From: Candidatus Bathyarchaeota archaeon
GTDB lineage: Archaea > Thermoproteota > Bathyarchaeia > Bathyarchaeales > Bathycorpusculaceae
NCBI GenBank assembly: GCA_018396675.1
Contig: JAGTQX010000012.1
Span: 230,319 to 294,318 of the forward strand
Reading direction: 5' to 3'
Length of the DNA stretch: 64,000 bases
Shown here: positions 18,510-27,189 of the stretch, piece after piece
Numbering within the stretch: the first letter of the stretch is position 1
How the letters are laid out: every line of letters begins with the position of its first letter
Program-made: the position numbers and the translations under genes
Notes under the pieces: model-generated
What the model was told of the DNA's origin: nothing
The model's database searches: none
The model's input: the letters and a program-made list of their open reading frames with translations, nothing else

Positions 18510-18719
18510 ATGAGCGCAGACTCGGATAAAAAATATGGCGGTAAATGCATTGATTGCGGTTCACCTTTAGAGCTTTATGAAATAGACCTCAATAAAGGTA
18601 GAAGGATTATGCAGTGCACTCGTTGCGGTTTATATCATTTTTATAAGAAGGACTTTTTTGGTAAATGGAAACTTGTTAAAGCTGGAAGAGTTTCTGATTT
18701 GTGGAGAAAACAGAAATAG
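18510..18719 (+). CDS. Small zinc-ribbon protein
   Basis: About 69 residues with two CxxC knuckles (CIDCGSPLELYE, then CTRCGLYHFYKK) separated by about 20 residues, i.e. one complete zinc ribbon, plus a basic C-terminal tail. Such proteins in archaea often bind nucleic acid or act as small adaptors; no more precise role is visible. AAGGAG lies 11 bases before the ATG; a GTG four codons earlier is an alternative. It converges on hypE with a 2-bp gap. Confidence 0.7.
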   Translation: MSADSDKKYGGKCIDCGSPLELYEIDLNKGRRIMQCTRCGLYHFYKKDFFGKWKLVKAGRVSDLWRKQK

Positions 18720-18721
18720 CT

Positions 18722-19786
18722 TTAACAGATTCTTGGAACAGGATCTCCTACTGGTCTTGGGATTATTCTTTTTCCACCGACAACTGTTTGCATGGCTACT
18801 CCGCTGAAGGCGTCTGTTGCTTCACCAATGATTTCCGCTTCTTTTCCCTCGTCAGTCTTTTTTAGAAAATTCAATATTTCTTCAGCTTTTTCTTTAACGG
18901 CGCCAATAACTATTTTTCCTTCATTTCCAACTTCAAGCGGATCCAAACCCAGCATTTCGCAAGCTGCTTTAACATCCTTTCTTATGGGAATTTTGTCCTC
19001 GTAGATTAGTATGCCAACACGAGATTTCTCGCTGAACTCGTTAAGCGCGTCTGCCAAGCCACCGCGTGTCGGGTCTTTCATAGCTACTAATCCGCCGACA
19101 TTTTCGAGCAAACGTTGGATAAGCCTGTTTAATGGTTTAACGTCCGATTTTATGCTGTTTCCAAAGCTTAACCCCTCTTGAGCAGACAAAACTGCTACGC
19201 CATGGTCGCCTATTGTTCCAGATAATATTATCTTGTCGCCAGGGCGTATGTTCGAGTCTAAAACCCATCGTGCCTCAAAATCGCTTCTGAACCGCCTCAC
19301 AATTGTTAAATTTCTTTCTAAAGCTTTAGTTCTTCTGCCAATTCCGGAAACGTTTACTACGCAGCCGCCTAGGCTTCCTTTTTCTACAACTTTTGTGTCG
19401 CCCGTAACTATATTCACGCCAGCCTCACGGCACGTTCGTTGCATACTAGCCAAAATTTTCTCAAAATCTGTTAGGGCTAACCCTTCTTCCAGAATGAAAC
19501 CGCATGCCAAAGCGTATGGTTCAGCGCCCAAAACCGAAATGTCGTTAACTGTTCCAGAAACAGCCAAACGTCCAATGTCCCCGCCTGGAAAAAATATGGG
19601 CTTAACTGCATGCGAATCGCTTTTCAAAACTATGTCGCCAACCACTGCCGCGTCATCCAGCGCTTCAATGGGAACCTCGAAACCCTCAGCGCCGCCAAAA
19701 TACTTCACAATGTAGTTCTTGACTAATTCGTGCATAACCGATCCGCCAGCGCCATGCAACATGGTGATGTGGTTTTTTTCACTCAA
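18722..19786 (-). CDS. hypE: Hydrogenase maturation protein HypE
   Basis: Dehydrates the carbamoyl group placed on its C-terminal cysteine by HypF to thiocyanate, the CN donor. The protein ends in the family's PRIC tetrapeptide, so the acceptor Cys is present. Other features are HGAGG near the start, VGDIVLKSDSHAVKP, GTVNDISVLGAEP and DPTRGGLADALNE (PurM/AIRS fold). The start is a TTG with GGAG nine bases upstream. It is encoded opposite to hypFCD and divergent from the ribosomal protein operon, so it has its own promoter. Confidence 0.95.
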   Translation of the reverse strand: MSEKNHITMLHGAGGSVMHELVKNYIVKYFGGAEGFEVPIEALDDAAVVGDIVLKSDSHAVKPIFFPGGDIGRLAVSGTVNDISVLGAEPYALACGFILEEGLALTDFEKILASMQRTCREAGVNIVTGDTKVVEKGSLGGCVVNVSGIGRRTKALERNLTIVRRFRSDFEARWVLDSNIRPGDKIILSGTIGDHGVAVLSAQEGLSFGNSIKSDVKPLNRLIQRLLENVGGLVAMKDPTRGGLADALNEFSEKSRVGILIYEDKIPIRKDVKAACEMLGLDPLEVGNEGKIVIGAVKEKAEEILNFLKKTDEGKEAEIIGEATDAFSGVAMQTVVGGKRIIPRPVGDPVPRIC

Positions 19787-19940
19787 TCATCTTCGCTCCG
19801 TTGTCCATTAATTCCGAATACTAGAGTGATTCTCGAAAAACATAAACGCATCGCATGCCCAGAGGAAAAAATCATCTGCAACAAATTTTTTATTTTGCCT
19901 ATAAAGTTTAAAACAACCTAAAACAGCTTTAACCAACGGA

Positions 19941-19953
19941 AAACCATATAAAT
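19941..19953 (+). promoter_or_regulatory. Promoter (TATA box) of the ribosomal protein operon
   Basis: AAACCATATAAAT has a good ATATAAAT box preceded by a purine-rich BRE-like AAACC. It would start transcription around 19975, leaving a leader of about 20 nt with GGAG at 19982-19985 before the GTG start of uL22. Confidence 0.6.
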
Positions 19954-19995
19954 CCGCATGTAGCTGTTCAATTGCACAGTTGGAGAGTCTATCAA

Positions 19996-20487
19996 GTGCC
20001 AAAATGGGGATACTCCATACCCGAAGAAACATTAGATCCTGAAAAAACCGTCAAAGCAAGCGGACGAGAAGTTAGAGTATCCCATAAATCCGCTCGAGAA
20101 GTATGTAACGCCATTAAAGGAATGAGGCTAACTCAAGCCAAAAAATACTTACGCGATGTTATAGCGAAAAAAAGGGCGGTGCCCTTTAAACGTTTCAAGA
20201 AGAAAGCTGGACACCGTCACGGATTAGAAAAGGCTTACGCTGGAAGATACCCAGTCAAAGCCGCAAAACAAGTGCTGAAAATCCTTGAAGGTGCAGAAGC
20301 AAACGCTGAAAATAAAGGTCTAGACTCTGAAAGACTCAAAATAATTCACGCATCCGCGTATCCTGGCATGAAAATTAAACGTTACATGCCACGAGCGCAT
20401 GGAAGAGCCACCCCAAAATTTGAAACATTATGCCACATTGAGCTAGCCCTTGAAGAGCAGCCTGAAACCACAGTGGAGGAAACGTAA
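19996..20487 (+). CDS. rplV: Large ribosomal subunit protein uL22
   Basis: Archaeal uL22, which lines the exit tunnel and binds 23S rRNA. WGYSIPEETLDPEKTVKASGREVRVSHKSAREVC and the C-terminal KRYMPRAHGRATP are characteristic. I start it at a GTG that places PKWGYS at the N-terminus, with GGAG ten bases upstream. It opens the cluster here: uS19, uL2, uL23, uL4 and uL3, which commonly precede it, are replaced by the divergent hypE. Its stop overlaps the uS3 start by one base. Confidence 0.94.
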   Translation: MPKWGYSIPEETLDPEKTVKASGREVRVSHKSAREVCNAIKGMRLTQAKKYLRDVIAKKRAVPFKRFKKKAGHRHGLEKAYAGRYPVKAAKQVLKILEGAEANAENKGLDSERLKIIHASAYPGMKIKRYMPRAHGRATPKFETLCHIELALEEQPETTVEET

Positions 20488-21188
20488 TGGCTGTTGTAAA
20501 ACATTTTATTTCAAAGTCTAGGAAAAGAGCGGAAATAGATGAATTTCTGCAGATGAAACTTGAGAAGGCTGGATATGGAGGCGTAAACATTTCAGAAACT
20601 CCGCTTGGAACACACATAGTGATTTACGCCATGCGCCCCGGACTTGTTATAGGTCGAAGCGGCGAAACCATAAGAGAACTTGCAAAATTTTTGGAAGAAA
20701 AATTCAACGTCTCAAATCCTCAAATTTCAGTTTCAGAAATCGAGGTTCCCGAACTTAACCCTTACATTGTTGCTTCCCGCATAGCCTCTGCCCTACAACG
20801 TGGCGTGCACTTTAGGCGTGCAGGCTTTTGGGCGTTAAACCAAGTTATGGAAGCTGGAGCATTAGGCGTAGAGATAATCCTTAGCGGAAAATTGAGAACC
20901 GAAAGAGCCAGATACGAAAAATTCCGAAGCGGGTATCTGCCTAAATGCGGAGATCCCGCCTTGAAGTATATGCGGAAAGCCGAAATGCATGTCCAACTTA
21001 AACCCGGCATTTACGGCGTAAAGGTTAGAATAATGCCTCCAGACGCAAAGTTTCCGGACAAAATCCAAATAGTTGAAACACCTCCAGTGGAGGAAAAACT
21101 TGAGGAGGCAGCCGCTGAAGCGGCTGAAGACAAGGCCGAGGAGTACACTGAAGAAAAAAGCGGGGAAGAAGAAGGAGAGCTTGAGTAA
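20487..21188 (+). CDS. rpsC: Small ribosomal subunit protein uS3
   Basis: uS3 sits at the mRNA entry of the 30S subunit. The KH domain is clear (RPGLVIGRSGETIREL), followed by the C-terminal domain (GVEIILSGKLRTERARYEKFRSG, GVKVRIMPPDAKFPDKI). The last 30 or so residues are a Glu/Lys/Ala-rich acidic tail (EEAAAEAAEDKAEEY), a low-complexity extension also seen on uL24 and eL32 here. It overlaps the preceding stop codon by one base (TAATG). Confidence 0.95.
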   Translation: MAVVKHFISKSRKRAEIDEFLQMKLEKAGYGGVNISETPLGTHIVIYAMRPGLVIGRSGETIRELAKFLEEKFNVSNPQISVSEIEVPELNPYIVASRIASALQRGVHFRRAGFWALNQVMEAGALGVEIILSGKLRTERARYEKFRSGYLPKCGDPALKYMRKAEMHVQLKPGIYGVKVRIMPPDAKFPDKIQIVETPPVEEKLEEAAAEAAEDKAEEYTEEKSGEEEGELE

Positions 21189-21428
21189 ATGCCGCTGATC
21201 CGCGTTAAAGAGATACGTGAAATGTCCCCCGAGGAACGTGCAAAGAAACTGAGCGATTTTAGAACAGAACTTGTCAGGCTTAAAACTATGATTAAAGCCG
21301 GCGGGGCTGTTGAAAATCCAGCACGAATAAAGGAACTGCGCAGGGCCATCGCTCGAATCCTGACAATAGAAAACGAACAAAAACGCGGGTTAAAGACTGC
21401 TAAAGAAGAGGAGCGTAAAAAGAAGTGA
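21189..21428 (+). CDS. rpmC: Large ribosomal subunit protein uL29
   Basis: 79 residues with the uL29 two-helix hairpin: RVKEIREMSPEERAKKL, then LRTELV-type helix and ARIKELRRAIARILTIENE. It follows uS3 with no gap and overlaps the Rpp29 start by four bases. The SUI1/eIF1-like gene that often separates uL29 from Rpp29 in euryarchaeal operons is absent. Confidence 0.93.
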   Translation: MPLIRVKEIREMSPEERAKKLSDFRTELVRLKTMIKAGGAVENPARIKELRRAIARILTIENEQKRGLKTAKEEERKKK

Positions 21429-21706
21429 AAGTGACGCCTGACATTATATCTTACGAGTTTATCGGGACAGAGGCAAAAGTTACCAAAAGCGCAAATCCCT
21501 ATTGCAAAGGCATAAACGGTAAAATAATTGATGAAACGCGGAATACGTTCACTATTCTCTGTAATGGCGAAAAGAAAATGGTTATGAAGAACTTGTCTGT
21601 TTTTCATTTTCGATTTTCTGATGGAACCGTTGTAGAAATTGACGGTAAACTTCTTGTTGGGAGACCAGAAGACCGCCTAAAAAAGCATGTTAAGAGGTTG
21701 TGGTGA
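21425..21706 (+). CDS. rnp1: Ribonuclease P protein component 1 (Rpp29/Pop4)
   Basis: Protein subunit of archaeal RNase P, which matures tRNA 5' ends; it pairs with Rpp21. The 93-residue Sm-like barrel shows [26 protein letters not shown] and [26 protein letters not shown]. It starts at a GTG overlapping the uL29 stop and ends overlapping the uS17 start (TGATG), placing it firmly within the ribosomal operon, its standard archaeal position. Confidence 0.92.
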   Translation: MKVTPDIISYEFIGTEAKVTKSANPYCKGINGKIIDETRNTFTILCNGEKKMVMKNLSVFHFRFSDGTVVEIDGKLLVGRPEDRLKKHVKRLW

Positions 21707-22023
21707 TGTCCCTAACTTTTAAAAAGCCTAAAAAAACATGTGAAGACCGCAATTGCCCGTTTCATGGAAGTCTTCCAGTAAGAGGGCGCGTATTGGAAGG
21801 CGTGGTGGTCAGCGACAAGATGGATAAAACCGTCATAGTAAGATGCGACTATCTGAAGTATGTTTCAAAGTTTATGCGATATGAGAGAAGAAGAAGCAGG
21901 ATACCGTCACATAATCCGCCATGCATAGATGCTAAAGAAGGCGACCGTGTAACCATTGCCGAGTGCCGACCAATAAGCAAAACCGTTTCCTTCGTAGTCG
22001 TAGAAAAGAAGGAGGAGAAGTAG
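21706..22023 (+). CDS. rpsQ: Small ribosomal subunit protein uS17
   Basis: Primary 16S rRNA binder with an OB fold. The archaeal N-terminus [16 protein letters not shown] and the core [46 protein letters not shown] are clear. The ATG is preceded by GAGGT seven bases upstream and overlaps the Rpp29 stop by one base. About 105 residues, standard length. Confidence 0.94.
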   Translation: MSLTFKKPKKTCEDRNCPFHGSLPVRGRVLEGVVVSDKMDKTVIVRCDYLKYVSKFMRYERRRSRIPSHNPPCIDAKEGDRVTIAECRPISKTVSFVVVEKKEEK

Positions 22024-22024
22024 C

Positions 22025-22465
22025 ATGGCTGCAAAAGCAAAATCTAGAGGACTAGTCGCGAAAGGAGTGACTGGTCAAAGACCAAAACTTTCCAAGGGAT
22101 TGCCAGCTGGTTCCATCTTAAAATGCGCCGACAACACAGGAGCCAGAGAACTGAGGTTGATACAGGTTATGAGTTACAAGGGAAGACTTGGACGTGTACC
22201 ATCTGCTGCGATAGGTGACATGGTGACTGTTTCAGTTAAGCATGGATCACCTGATATGCGTAGAAAAGTCTTCCAAGCAGTGGTCGTTAGGCAAAGAATG
22301 CCTTTCAGAAGAGTTGACGGTGTCTGGATCCAGTTCGAAGATAACGCAGCCGTCATAATAACGCCTGATGGCGAAATGAAAGGCTCGGAAATTCGCGGAC
22401 CAGTGGCAAAGGAGGCTGCTGAAAGATGGCCAAGAATAGCAAGCGCAGCCAGCATAATAATATAA
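22025..22465 (+). CDS. rplN: Large ribosomal subunit protein uL14
   Basis: 146 residues. Family motifs are [31 protein letters not shown] and the C-terminal [37 protein letters not shown] region. The N-terminus has the usual archaeal extension of about 25 basic residues ([18 protein letters not shown]). It binds 23S rRNA at the subunit interface and is one base apart from the uS17 stop. Confidence 0.95.
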   Translation: MAAKAKSRGLVAKGVTGQRPKLSKGLPAGSILKCADNTGARELRLIQVMSYKGRLGRVPSAAIGDMVTVSVKHGSPDMRRKVFQAVVVRQRMPFRRVDGVWIQFEDNAAVIITPDGEMKGSEIRGPVAKEAAERWPRIASAASIII

Positions 22466-22479
22466 TGAGGTGAATGCAC

Positions 22480-23103
22480 GTGCAAGCAGCAACTCAAACC
22501 GCAAAACCGGGCAAACAGAGAAAAGCACTCTTCCAAGCGCCAGATCACATCCGCCACAAAAACTTTGCAGCGCTTCTCTCTCCAGAACTAAGAAAATCTC
22601 ATGGAACACGAAGTCTTCCTGTTAGAAGCGGCGACACCGTTCGCGTCATGCGTGGCGACCATAAAGGATTTGAAGGCAAAGTTACACGTGTCGACAAGAA
22701 AAAGTTCAGAATTTATGTTGAAGGCTTAACCCGAGAGAAAGTTGATGGAACAACAATTTTTGTTCCCGTACACCCGTCAAAGGTCATGATCACAAAACTT
22801 AACCTCGATGATAAGTGGCGGAAGAAAATTTTGGAAAGAAGAAAAGTAAAGAAAGAAAAAGTCGAGGAAAAACCAGTGGAAAAGCGTCCGGAAGCGGTTA
22901 AGGTTGAAGAAAAGCCTCTTGAGAAAAAAGAAGAAATTGTGGAGTTGCCCGCTCCGGAGAAAAAACCAAAAAGAAAAAGGAAGGTCGCGTCTAGGAAACC
23001 AGAAAAAGAAAGTAAAGAAAAACCTGAAGAAGGAAAAAAGGAGAAAAAACCGAAAACGAGGACAAAAGCGAGAAAAAAGAAAACCGTCGAGGAGGCGCCT
23101 TAA
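22480..23103 (+). CDS. rplX: Large ribosomal subunit protein uL24 with long charged tail
   Basis: The core (residues 1-115) carries the KOW motif VRSGDTVRVMRGDHKGFEGKV and the archaeal FQAPDHIRHK start. After about residue 115 the protein continues for some 90 residues of Lys/Glu/Pro-rich low-complexity sequence, much longer than typical archaeal uL24 of about 120 residues. GAGGTG lies seven bases before a GTG start; an ATG two codons earlier would overlap that site. Tail function is unknown. Confidence 0.92.
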   Translation: MQAATQTAKPGKQRKALFQAPDHIRHKNFAALLSPELRKSHGTRSLPVRSGDTVRVMRGDHKGFEGKVTRVDKKKFRIYVEGLTREKVDGTTIFVPVHPSKVMITKLNLDDKWRKKILERRKVKKEKVEEKPVEKRPEAVKVEEKPLEKKEEIVELPAPEKKPKRKRKVASRKPEKESKEKPEEGKKEKKPKTRTKARKKKTVEEAP

Positions 23104-23871
23104 TTGGGTAAGAAAGGTGGCTCAACAGTTTTAAAACGTAAACCAGCGCCGAGATTCTGGCCCATTCACCGAAAAGAGTTCGCTTGGGTTGTTAAACCAT
23201 CTCCCGGACCGCACTCTCTCGAGGAATGTTTGCCATTGACAATAATTCTGCGTGATGTGTTGGGAGTTGCAAAAACAAAAAAGGAAGCAAAAATAATCGC
23301 GTCTCAAGGAAAAATCCAAGTTGATGGCAAGATAAGACGTGAAGATGATTTTCCAGTAGGCATAATGGATGTTGTTTCGCTGCAGGATTTGGATAAACAT
23401 TTCCGAGTTTTACCATCACATAAAGGTTTGCTGCTCCATCCAATAACCAAAGAAGAGGCAAACTTTAAACTTTGCAGAATAGAAAACAAAAGAATTGTAA
23501 AGAACGGACATGTGCAGCTCAATTTTCACGACGGCTCGAACCTGCTTGTGAAAGTGGCAGACCCAAAGAACCCGCAAGAAGATGTTTACGACACATTTGA
23601 CACCGTGAAACTTTCCCTTCCAGACAAGCAAGTTCTTGGGCATGTAAAGATAAAAGAAAACGCCTTCGTGATTATAACAAGCGGAAAAAACATAGGAAAA
23701 CGCGGCAGAATTATCAAAATCGAGGAGGCAAAAGGAAAGAAACGTAAAGATGCAATAGTGACTGTGGAAGACGAAAAGAAAAACCGTTACCAAACAATAC
23801 TAAAATTCGTTTTTGCAATAGGCGAAACACAACCTCTAATATCTATGCCGGAGGCTACGCAGAATGTCTGA
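23104..23871 (+). CDS. rps4e: Small ribosomal subunit protein eS4
   Basis: Archaeal/eukaryotic-type S4e, 255 residues: KRKPAPRFWPIHRKEFAWVVKPSPGPHS, an S4-like RNA-binding region (AKTKKEAKIIASQGKIQVDGKIRR), a central domain and a C-terminal KOW motif (ITSGKNIGKRGRIIKIEEA). It starts at a TTG with GGAGG eight bases upstream. Its end overlaps the uL5 start by eight bases. Confidence 0.95.
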   Translation: MGKKGGSTVLKRKPAPRFWPIHRKEFAWVVKPSPGPHSLEECLPLTIILRDVLGVAKTKKEAKIIASQGKIQVDGKIRREDDFPVGIMDVVSLQDLDKHFRVLPSHKGLLLHPITKEEANFKLCRIENKRIVKNGHVQLNFHDGSNLLVKVADPKNPQEDVYDTFDTVKLSLPDKQVLGHVKIKENAFVIITSGKNIGKRGRIIKIEEAKGKKRKDAIVTVEDEKKNRYQTILKFVFAIGETQPLISMPEATQNV

Positions 23872-24403
23872 AGATGAAATCCGTAAAAAGTGGGAAGAGA
23901 ATCCAATGCTGAAACCAAGAATCGAAAAAGTAGTCGTCAATATAAGCGTCGGAAAATCTGGAGAACCGCTTGAAAAAGCCTCAAACGTTCTCAAAGAATT
24001 AACCGGTCAAAGGCCATGCAAGAAAAAAGCGAAAAAAACAATAAGAGATTTTGGGATCAGAAGAGGCGAACCAATGGCATGTGTAGTAACACTTAGAAAA
24101 CAAAAGGCTATAGAATTCCTCAAAAAAGTTTTACACGTGATTGATTACAAACTGCCCAAAAACTGTTTTGACGAATACGGCAACTTTGCCTTCGGCATAA
24201 AAGAACACATAGAAATTCCCGGCGTTAAATATGATCCTGAAGTTGGAATTTTCGGAATGGATGTTTGCGTCTCTGTTAATCGTCCGGGGAACCGTGTTAA
24301 AAACCGACAGAGGGCGAAGTCGAAGATAGGGCCTAATCATGTTCTAAATCCTGAGGAGGCTGCAGTTTTTGTTAAGGACATTTTGGGGGTTGAACTAGTC
24401 TAA
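23864..24403 (+). CDS. rplE: Large ribosomal subunit protein uL5
   Basis: Binds 5S rRNA in the central protuberance. Motifs are KPRIEKVVVNISVGKSGEPLEKA, KTIRDFGIRRGEPMACVVTLR and FGIKEHIEIPGVKYDPEVGIFGMDV. 179 residues, normal for archaea. It is translationally coupled to eS4 through the overlap. Confidence 0.95.
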   Translation: MSEDEIRKKWEENPMLKPRIEKVVVNISVGKSGEPLEKASNVLKELTGQRPCKKKAKKTIRDFGIRRGEPMACVVTLRKQKAIEFLKKVLHVIDYKLPKNCFDEYGNFAFGIKEHIEIPGVKYDPEVGIFGMDVCVSVNRPGNRVKNRQRAKSKIGPNHVLNPEEAAVFVKDILGVELV

Positions 24404-24423
24404 TTTAAGTGCGAGGGACTGTT

Positions 24424-24588
24424 ATGGGTAAACAGAAACCTAAACGTGAACGGAAATATGGCAAAGGCGCTAGACCATGCGCGCGTTGCGGTTCATACGG
24501 GCCTGTTATTAGACGTTATAATTTATATTTGTGTAGGCATTGTTTTAGGGAAGTAGCTAAAAAACTTGGTTTCCAAAAGTATGAATAA
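24424..24588 (+). CDS. rpsN: Small ribosomal subunit protein uS14, zinc-binding type
   Basis: Fifty-four residues beginning [15 protein letters not shown], with a complete zinc knuckle C19, C22, C37 and C40 (CARCG, CRHC) and the family's [14 protein letters not shown] segment. Position between uL5 and uS8 is the conserved operon slot. It is short enough to be missed by length-limited gene finding. Confidence 0.93.
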   Translation: MGKQKPKRERKYGKGARPCARCGSYGPVIRRYNLYLCRHCFREVAKKLGFQKYE

Positions 24589-24603
24589 AATGGGGAAAGC
24601 GTG

Positions 24604-24987
24604 ATGGACGTACTCGCAAATGGGCTGACAACAATCTTGAACAACGAGTTGCGCAATAAGCGCGAATGCGTGATTAGTCCAGCCTCTAAACTTCTTGGAA
24701 AAGTATTGCGTGTCATGCAATTAAACGGGTATCTTGGCGAATTTGAATTCATCGACGATGGGCGTGCAGGAAAATTTAAGGTTCAGCTTCTAGGCAGAAT
24801 AAACAAGTGCGGCGCGATTAGGCCACGCTTCCCTGTGAAACTAGAGGAAATTGAGGACTGGGAAAAGAAGTTTCTACCATCCAGAGAAGTGGGACTGCTG
24901 ATAATTTCAACTCCAAGAGGCGTGCTATCACATAAAGAAGCCAAAGAAAAAGAGATTGGAGGGCGACTCCTGGCATTCGTTTACTAG
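24604..24987 (+). CDS. rpsH: Small ribosomal subunit protein uS8
   Basis: 127 residues. Opens [23 protein letters not shown], has the archaeal [25 protein letters not shown] and ends with the family pattern [27 protein letters not shown]. It is an early-binding 16S rRNA protein. The ATG is preceded by GGGG eight bases upstream and by an in-frame GTG. Confidence 0.95.
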   Translation: MDVLANGLTTILNNELRNKRECVISPASKLLGKVLRVMQLNGYLGEFEFIDDGRAGKFKVQLLGRINKCGAIRPRFPVKLEEIEDWEKKFLPSREVGLLIISTPRGVLSHKEAKEKEIGGRLLAFVY

Positions 24988-25002
24988 GCTGGAGATGAGC
25001 CT

Positions 25003-25548
25003 ATGCGAGCAATAGAAGTTTCACGAATCATTCAAGTCCCAGATGATGTAGAGTTAACTCTTGACGGCAAAAAAGTAACCGTTAAAGGCGCAAAAGGAAT
25101 ATTGACCCGAGATTTTTCTTATGCTGCAATTAATATGGAGCTTCAGGGCAAAAGCTTGAAGATATGGGCTAATTGGCCTAGGAAAAAAGAGAACGCCCTT
25201 GTAGGCACTATTTACTCGCACGTAAACAACATGATCACCGGAGTGAGAAAGGGTTACACGTGTAAGCTGAAAATAGTTTTTTCGCACTTTCCAATTTCTG
25301 TAAAGGTTCAGGATAAAACAGTCTTGATTGAAAACTTCACTGGTGAAAGAAACCCCAGAAAGGCAAAAATTATCGGCGATGCAAAAGTGAAAGTAACAAG
25401 CGAAGACGTAATAGTTCAAGGAGTCAACATTGAAGATGTCAGCCAAACAGCCGCAAACATAGAGCAAGCAACCAAAGTGAAAAGGAAAGACCCGCGAATC
25501 TTCCTAGACGGCATATACCTGTACGAGCGTACTGAGGGGATGGAGTGA
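25003..25548 (+). CDS. rplF: Large ribosomal subunit protein uL6
   Basis: Two-repeat uL6, 181 residues: QVPDDVELTLDGKKVTVKGAKGILTRDF, HVNNMITGVRKGYTCKLKIVFSHFPI, then NPRKAKIIGDAKVKV and the conserved DPRIFLDGIYLYER end. Binds 23S rRNA near the GTPase centre. Its stop overlaps the ATG of eL32 (TGATG). Confidence 0.95.
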   Translation: MRAIEVSRIIQVPDDVELTLDGKKVTVKGAKGILTRDFSYAAINMELQGKSLKIWANWPRKKENALVGTIYSHVNNMITGVRKGYTCKLKIVFSHFPISVKVQDKTVLIENFTGERNPRKAKIIGDAKVKVTSEDVIVQGVNIEDVSQTAANIEQATKVKRKDPRIFLDGIYLYERTEGME

Positions 25549-26123
25549 TGAGCGAACAGGATTCTGCGGCTATAAAAAAGGCGTTGCAATTAAGAGCAAG
25601 AGTGAAGCGAAAGAAGCCGAACTTTGTGAGGCAAGAGAGCTGGCGTTACGACCGTTTAAAAGAGAATTGGCGCAAGCCCAAAGGCATAGACAACAAGATG
25701 CGGAGAAAAATCAAGGGCTGGCCAGCCACTGTAAACGTTGGATACAGAGGACCGAAAGCCGCCAGAGGACTTCACCCGTCTGGCTATATGGAAGTTTTAG
25801 TGCACAATATTGAAGAGCTTAAGAAAATTGATCCTAAAACCCAAGCCGCTCGCATTGCTCACACAGTGAGTAAAAAGCTAAGGGCTGAAATCATCAGAGA
25901 AGCCAACAAGAAAAAAATAATAATTTTGAACCTTGGAGAAGCAAAGGAGAAAATTTCAGAGAAGAAGGAGGAAGCTGCTGAGGAAAAGGCAGAAGAAGTC
26001 GAAAAAGCTGAAGAATCAAAAGAAGCCAAAGAGAAGGCTGAAAAGGAACCTGAAGAAAAGAAAAAACCAAGGGAAAGGCGAAAGAAGACAGAAGAGATTA
26101 GTGGGAGGAAAGAGGAACAGTGA
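25548..26123 (+). CDS. rpl32e: Large ribosomal subunit protein eL32 with acidic/basic tail
   Basis: Archaeal eL32: KKPNFVRQESWRYDRLKENWRKPKGIDNKMRRK, then GYRGPKAARGLHPSGYMEVLVHN. After about residue 130 there is a 60-residue low-complexity Glu/Lys/Ala extension not found in shorter homologues. GAGGGG lies eight bases before the ATG. The stop overlaps the GTG of eL19. Confidence 0.93.
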   Translation: MSEQDSAAIKKALQLRARVKRKKPNFVRQESWRYDRLKENWRKPKGIDNKMRRKIKGWPATVNVGYRGPKAARGLHPSGYMEVLVHNIEELKKIDPKTQAARIAHTVSKKLRAEIIREANKKKIIILNLGEAKEKISEKKEEAAEEKAEEVEKAEESKEAKEKAEKEPEEKKKPRERRKKTEEISGRKEEQ

Positions 26124-26575
26124 CAAGCCTTAAAAGCCAGCGACGTTTGGCTGCTCAAATTTTGAAGGTTGGGCAAGGACGAGTCTGGATAGACCCTAAT
26201 AGAGTAGATGATGTAGAGGCTGCAATAACAAGAGAAGAAATTAGGAAACTAATACATGAAGGTGTAATTAAACCACTGAAAGACAAGGGTGTTAGCCGTG
26301 CAAGAGCACGGGTTATTCACGAAAAGAGAAAGAAAGGCTTGAGACGTGGACCTGGAACCAAAACGGGTGGAACGCAAGCGAAAATATCTAAGAAAGAAGC
26401 GTGGATGAGCAAAGTTCGAGCGTTAAGAAGGAGACTCCGTGAACTTAAGACTAACAAAATAATAACTGAGAGCACTTATCGAAAGCTGTATACTATGATT
26501 AAGAGCGGGCGATTCGAGTCCATTGCTGATATGGAACGTTACTTGAAGGCCCATGAGCTTTGGAGGAAACGCTGA
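26120..26575 (+). CDS. rpl19e: Large ribosomal subunit protein eL19
   Basis: 151 residues: LKSQRRLAAQILKVGQGRVWIDPNRVDDVEAAITREEIRKLI, then the basic loop RKKGLRRGPGTKTGGTQAKIS and a C-terminal helix ending AHELWRKR. Located in its conserved archaeal position between eL32 and uL18 and coupled to both by overlapping start and stop codons. Confidence 0.95.
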   Translation: MTSLKSQRRLAAQILKVGQGRVWIDPNRVDDVEAAITREEIRKLIHEGVIKPLKDKGVSRARARVIHEKRKKGLRRGPGTKTGGTQAKISKKEAWMSKVRALRRRLRELKTNKIITESTYRKLYTMIKSGRFESIADMERYLKAHELWRKR

Positions 26576-27189
26576 TGGCGAGAGGTCCACAATATCGTGT
26601 GCCATATCGGCGTCGAAGAGAAGGCAAGACAGATTACAGGAAAAGGAAAGCCCTAGTAATTTCTGGAAAGCCGCGACTTGTAGTTAGAGGCTCTCTCAAA
26701 AATGTCACTGTCCAAGTAATCATCGCGAAACCTCAAGGAGACGAAGTTCTTGTTTCTGCCCATAGTAGAGAACTCATCAAAAAATACGGATGGAAGGCTC
26801 ATGGCGGTAATGTTCCCGCAGCCTATTTGACTGGGCTCTTATGCGGGTTAAAGGCTAAAACTAAAGGATTAGACGAGGTGGTTCCTGACATAGGACTACA
26901 TTCTCCAACTAAGGGCGCAAGAGTTTTCGCTGCACTTAAAGGAGTTTTGGACGCTGGTTTGAATGTGCCTTGCGATGAGGAAAAACTGCCAGATGAAAAG
27001 CGTATAAAAGGCGAAAATATTGCTCAATATGCAAAATCGTTATCCGCTGACGCTGAAAAGTACGCTGCTTTTTTCTCAGCTTATCTCAAGAATAATGTTA
27101 AGCCGGAGTCTCTTCCAGAGCATTTTATGGAAGTTAAGAAGGCGGTAGTTTCCGCTTTCAAAGGTGGAGGTAAGAAACGTGGCGGTTGA
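26575..27189 (+). CDS. rplR: Large ribosomal subunit protein uL18
   Basis: 5S rRNA-binding protein. Archaeal features: GPQYRVPYRRRREGKTDYRKRKALVISGKPRLVVRGS, then GNVPAAYLTGLLCGLKAK and GARVFAALKGVLDAGLNVPC. The ATG has GGAGG eight bases upstream and overlaps the eL19 stop. About 204 residues. Its 3' end overlaps the uS5 start by 11 bases. Confidence 0.95.
   Translation: MARGPQYRVPYRRRREGKTDYRKRKALVISGKPRLVVRGSLKNVTVQVIIAKPQGDEVLVSAHSRELIKKYGWKAHGGNVPAAYLTGLLCGLKAKTKGLDEVVPDIGLHSPTKGARVFAALKGVLDAGLNVPCDEEKLPDEKRIKGENIAQYAKSLSADAEKYAAFFSAYLKNNVKPESLPEHFMEVKKAVVSAFKGGGKKRGG

Noticed and set aside
19972..19995. Upstream TTG as the start of uL22
   Set aside because: It would add eight residues unlike the family, place the start at the expected transcription start, and leave the GGAG site unused.
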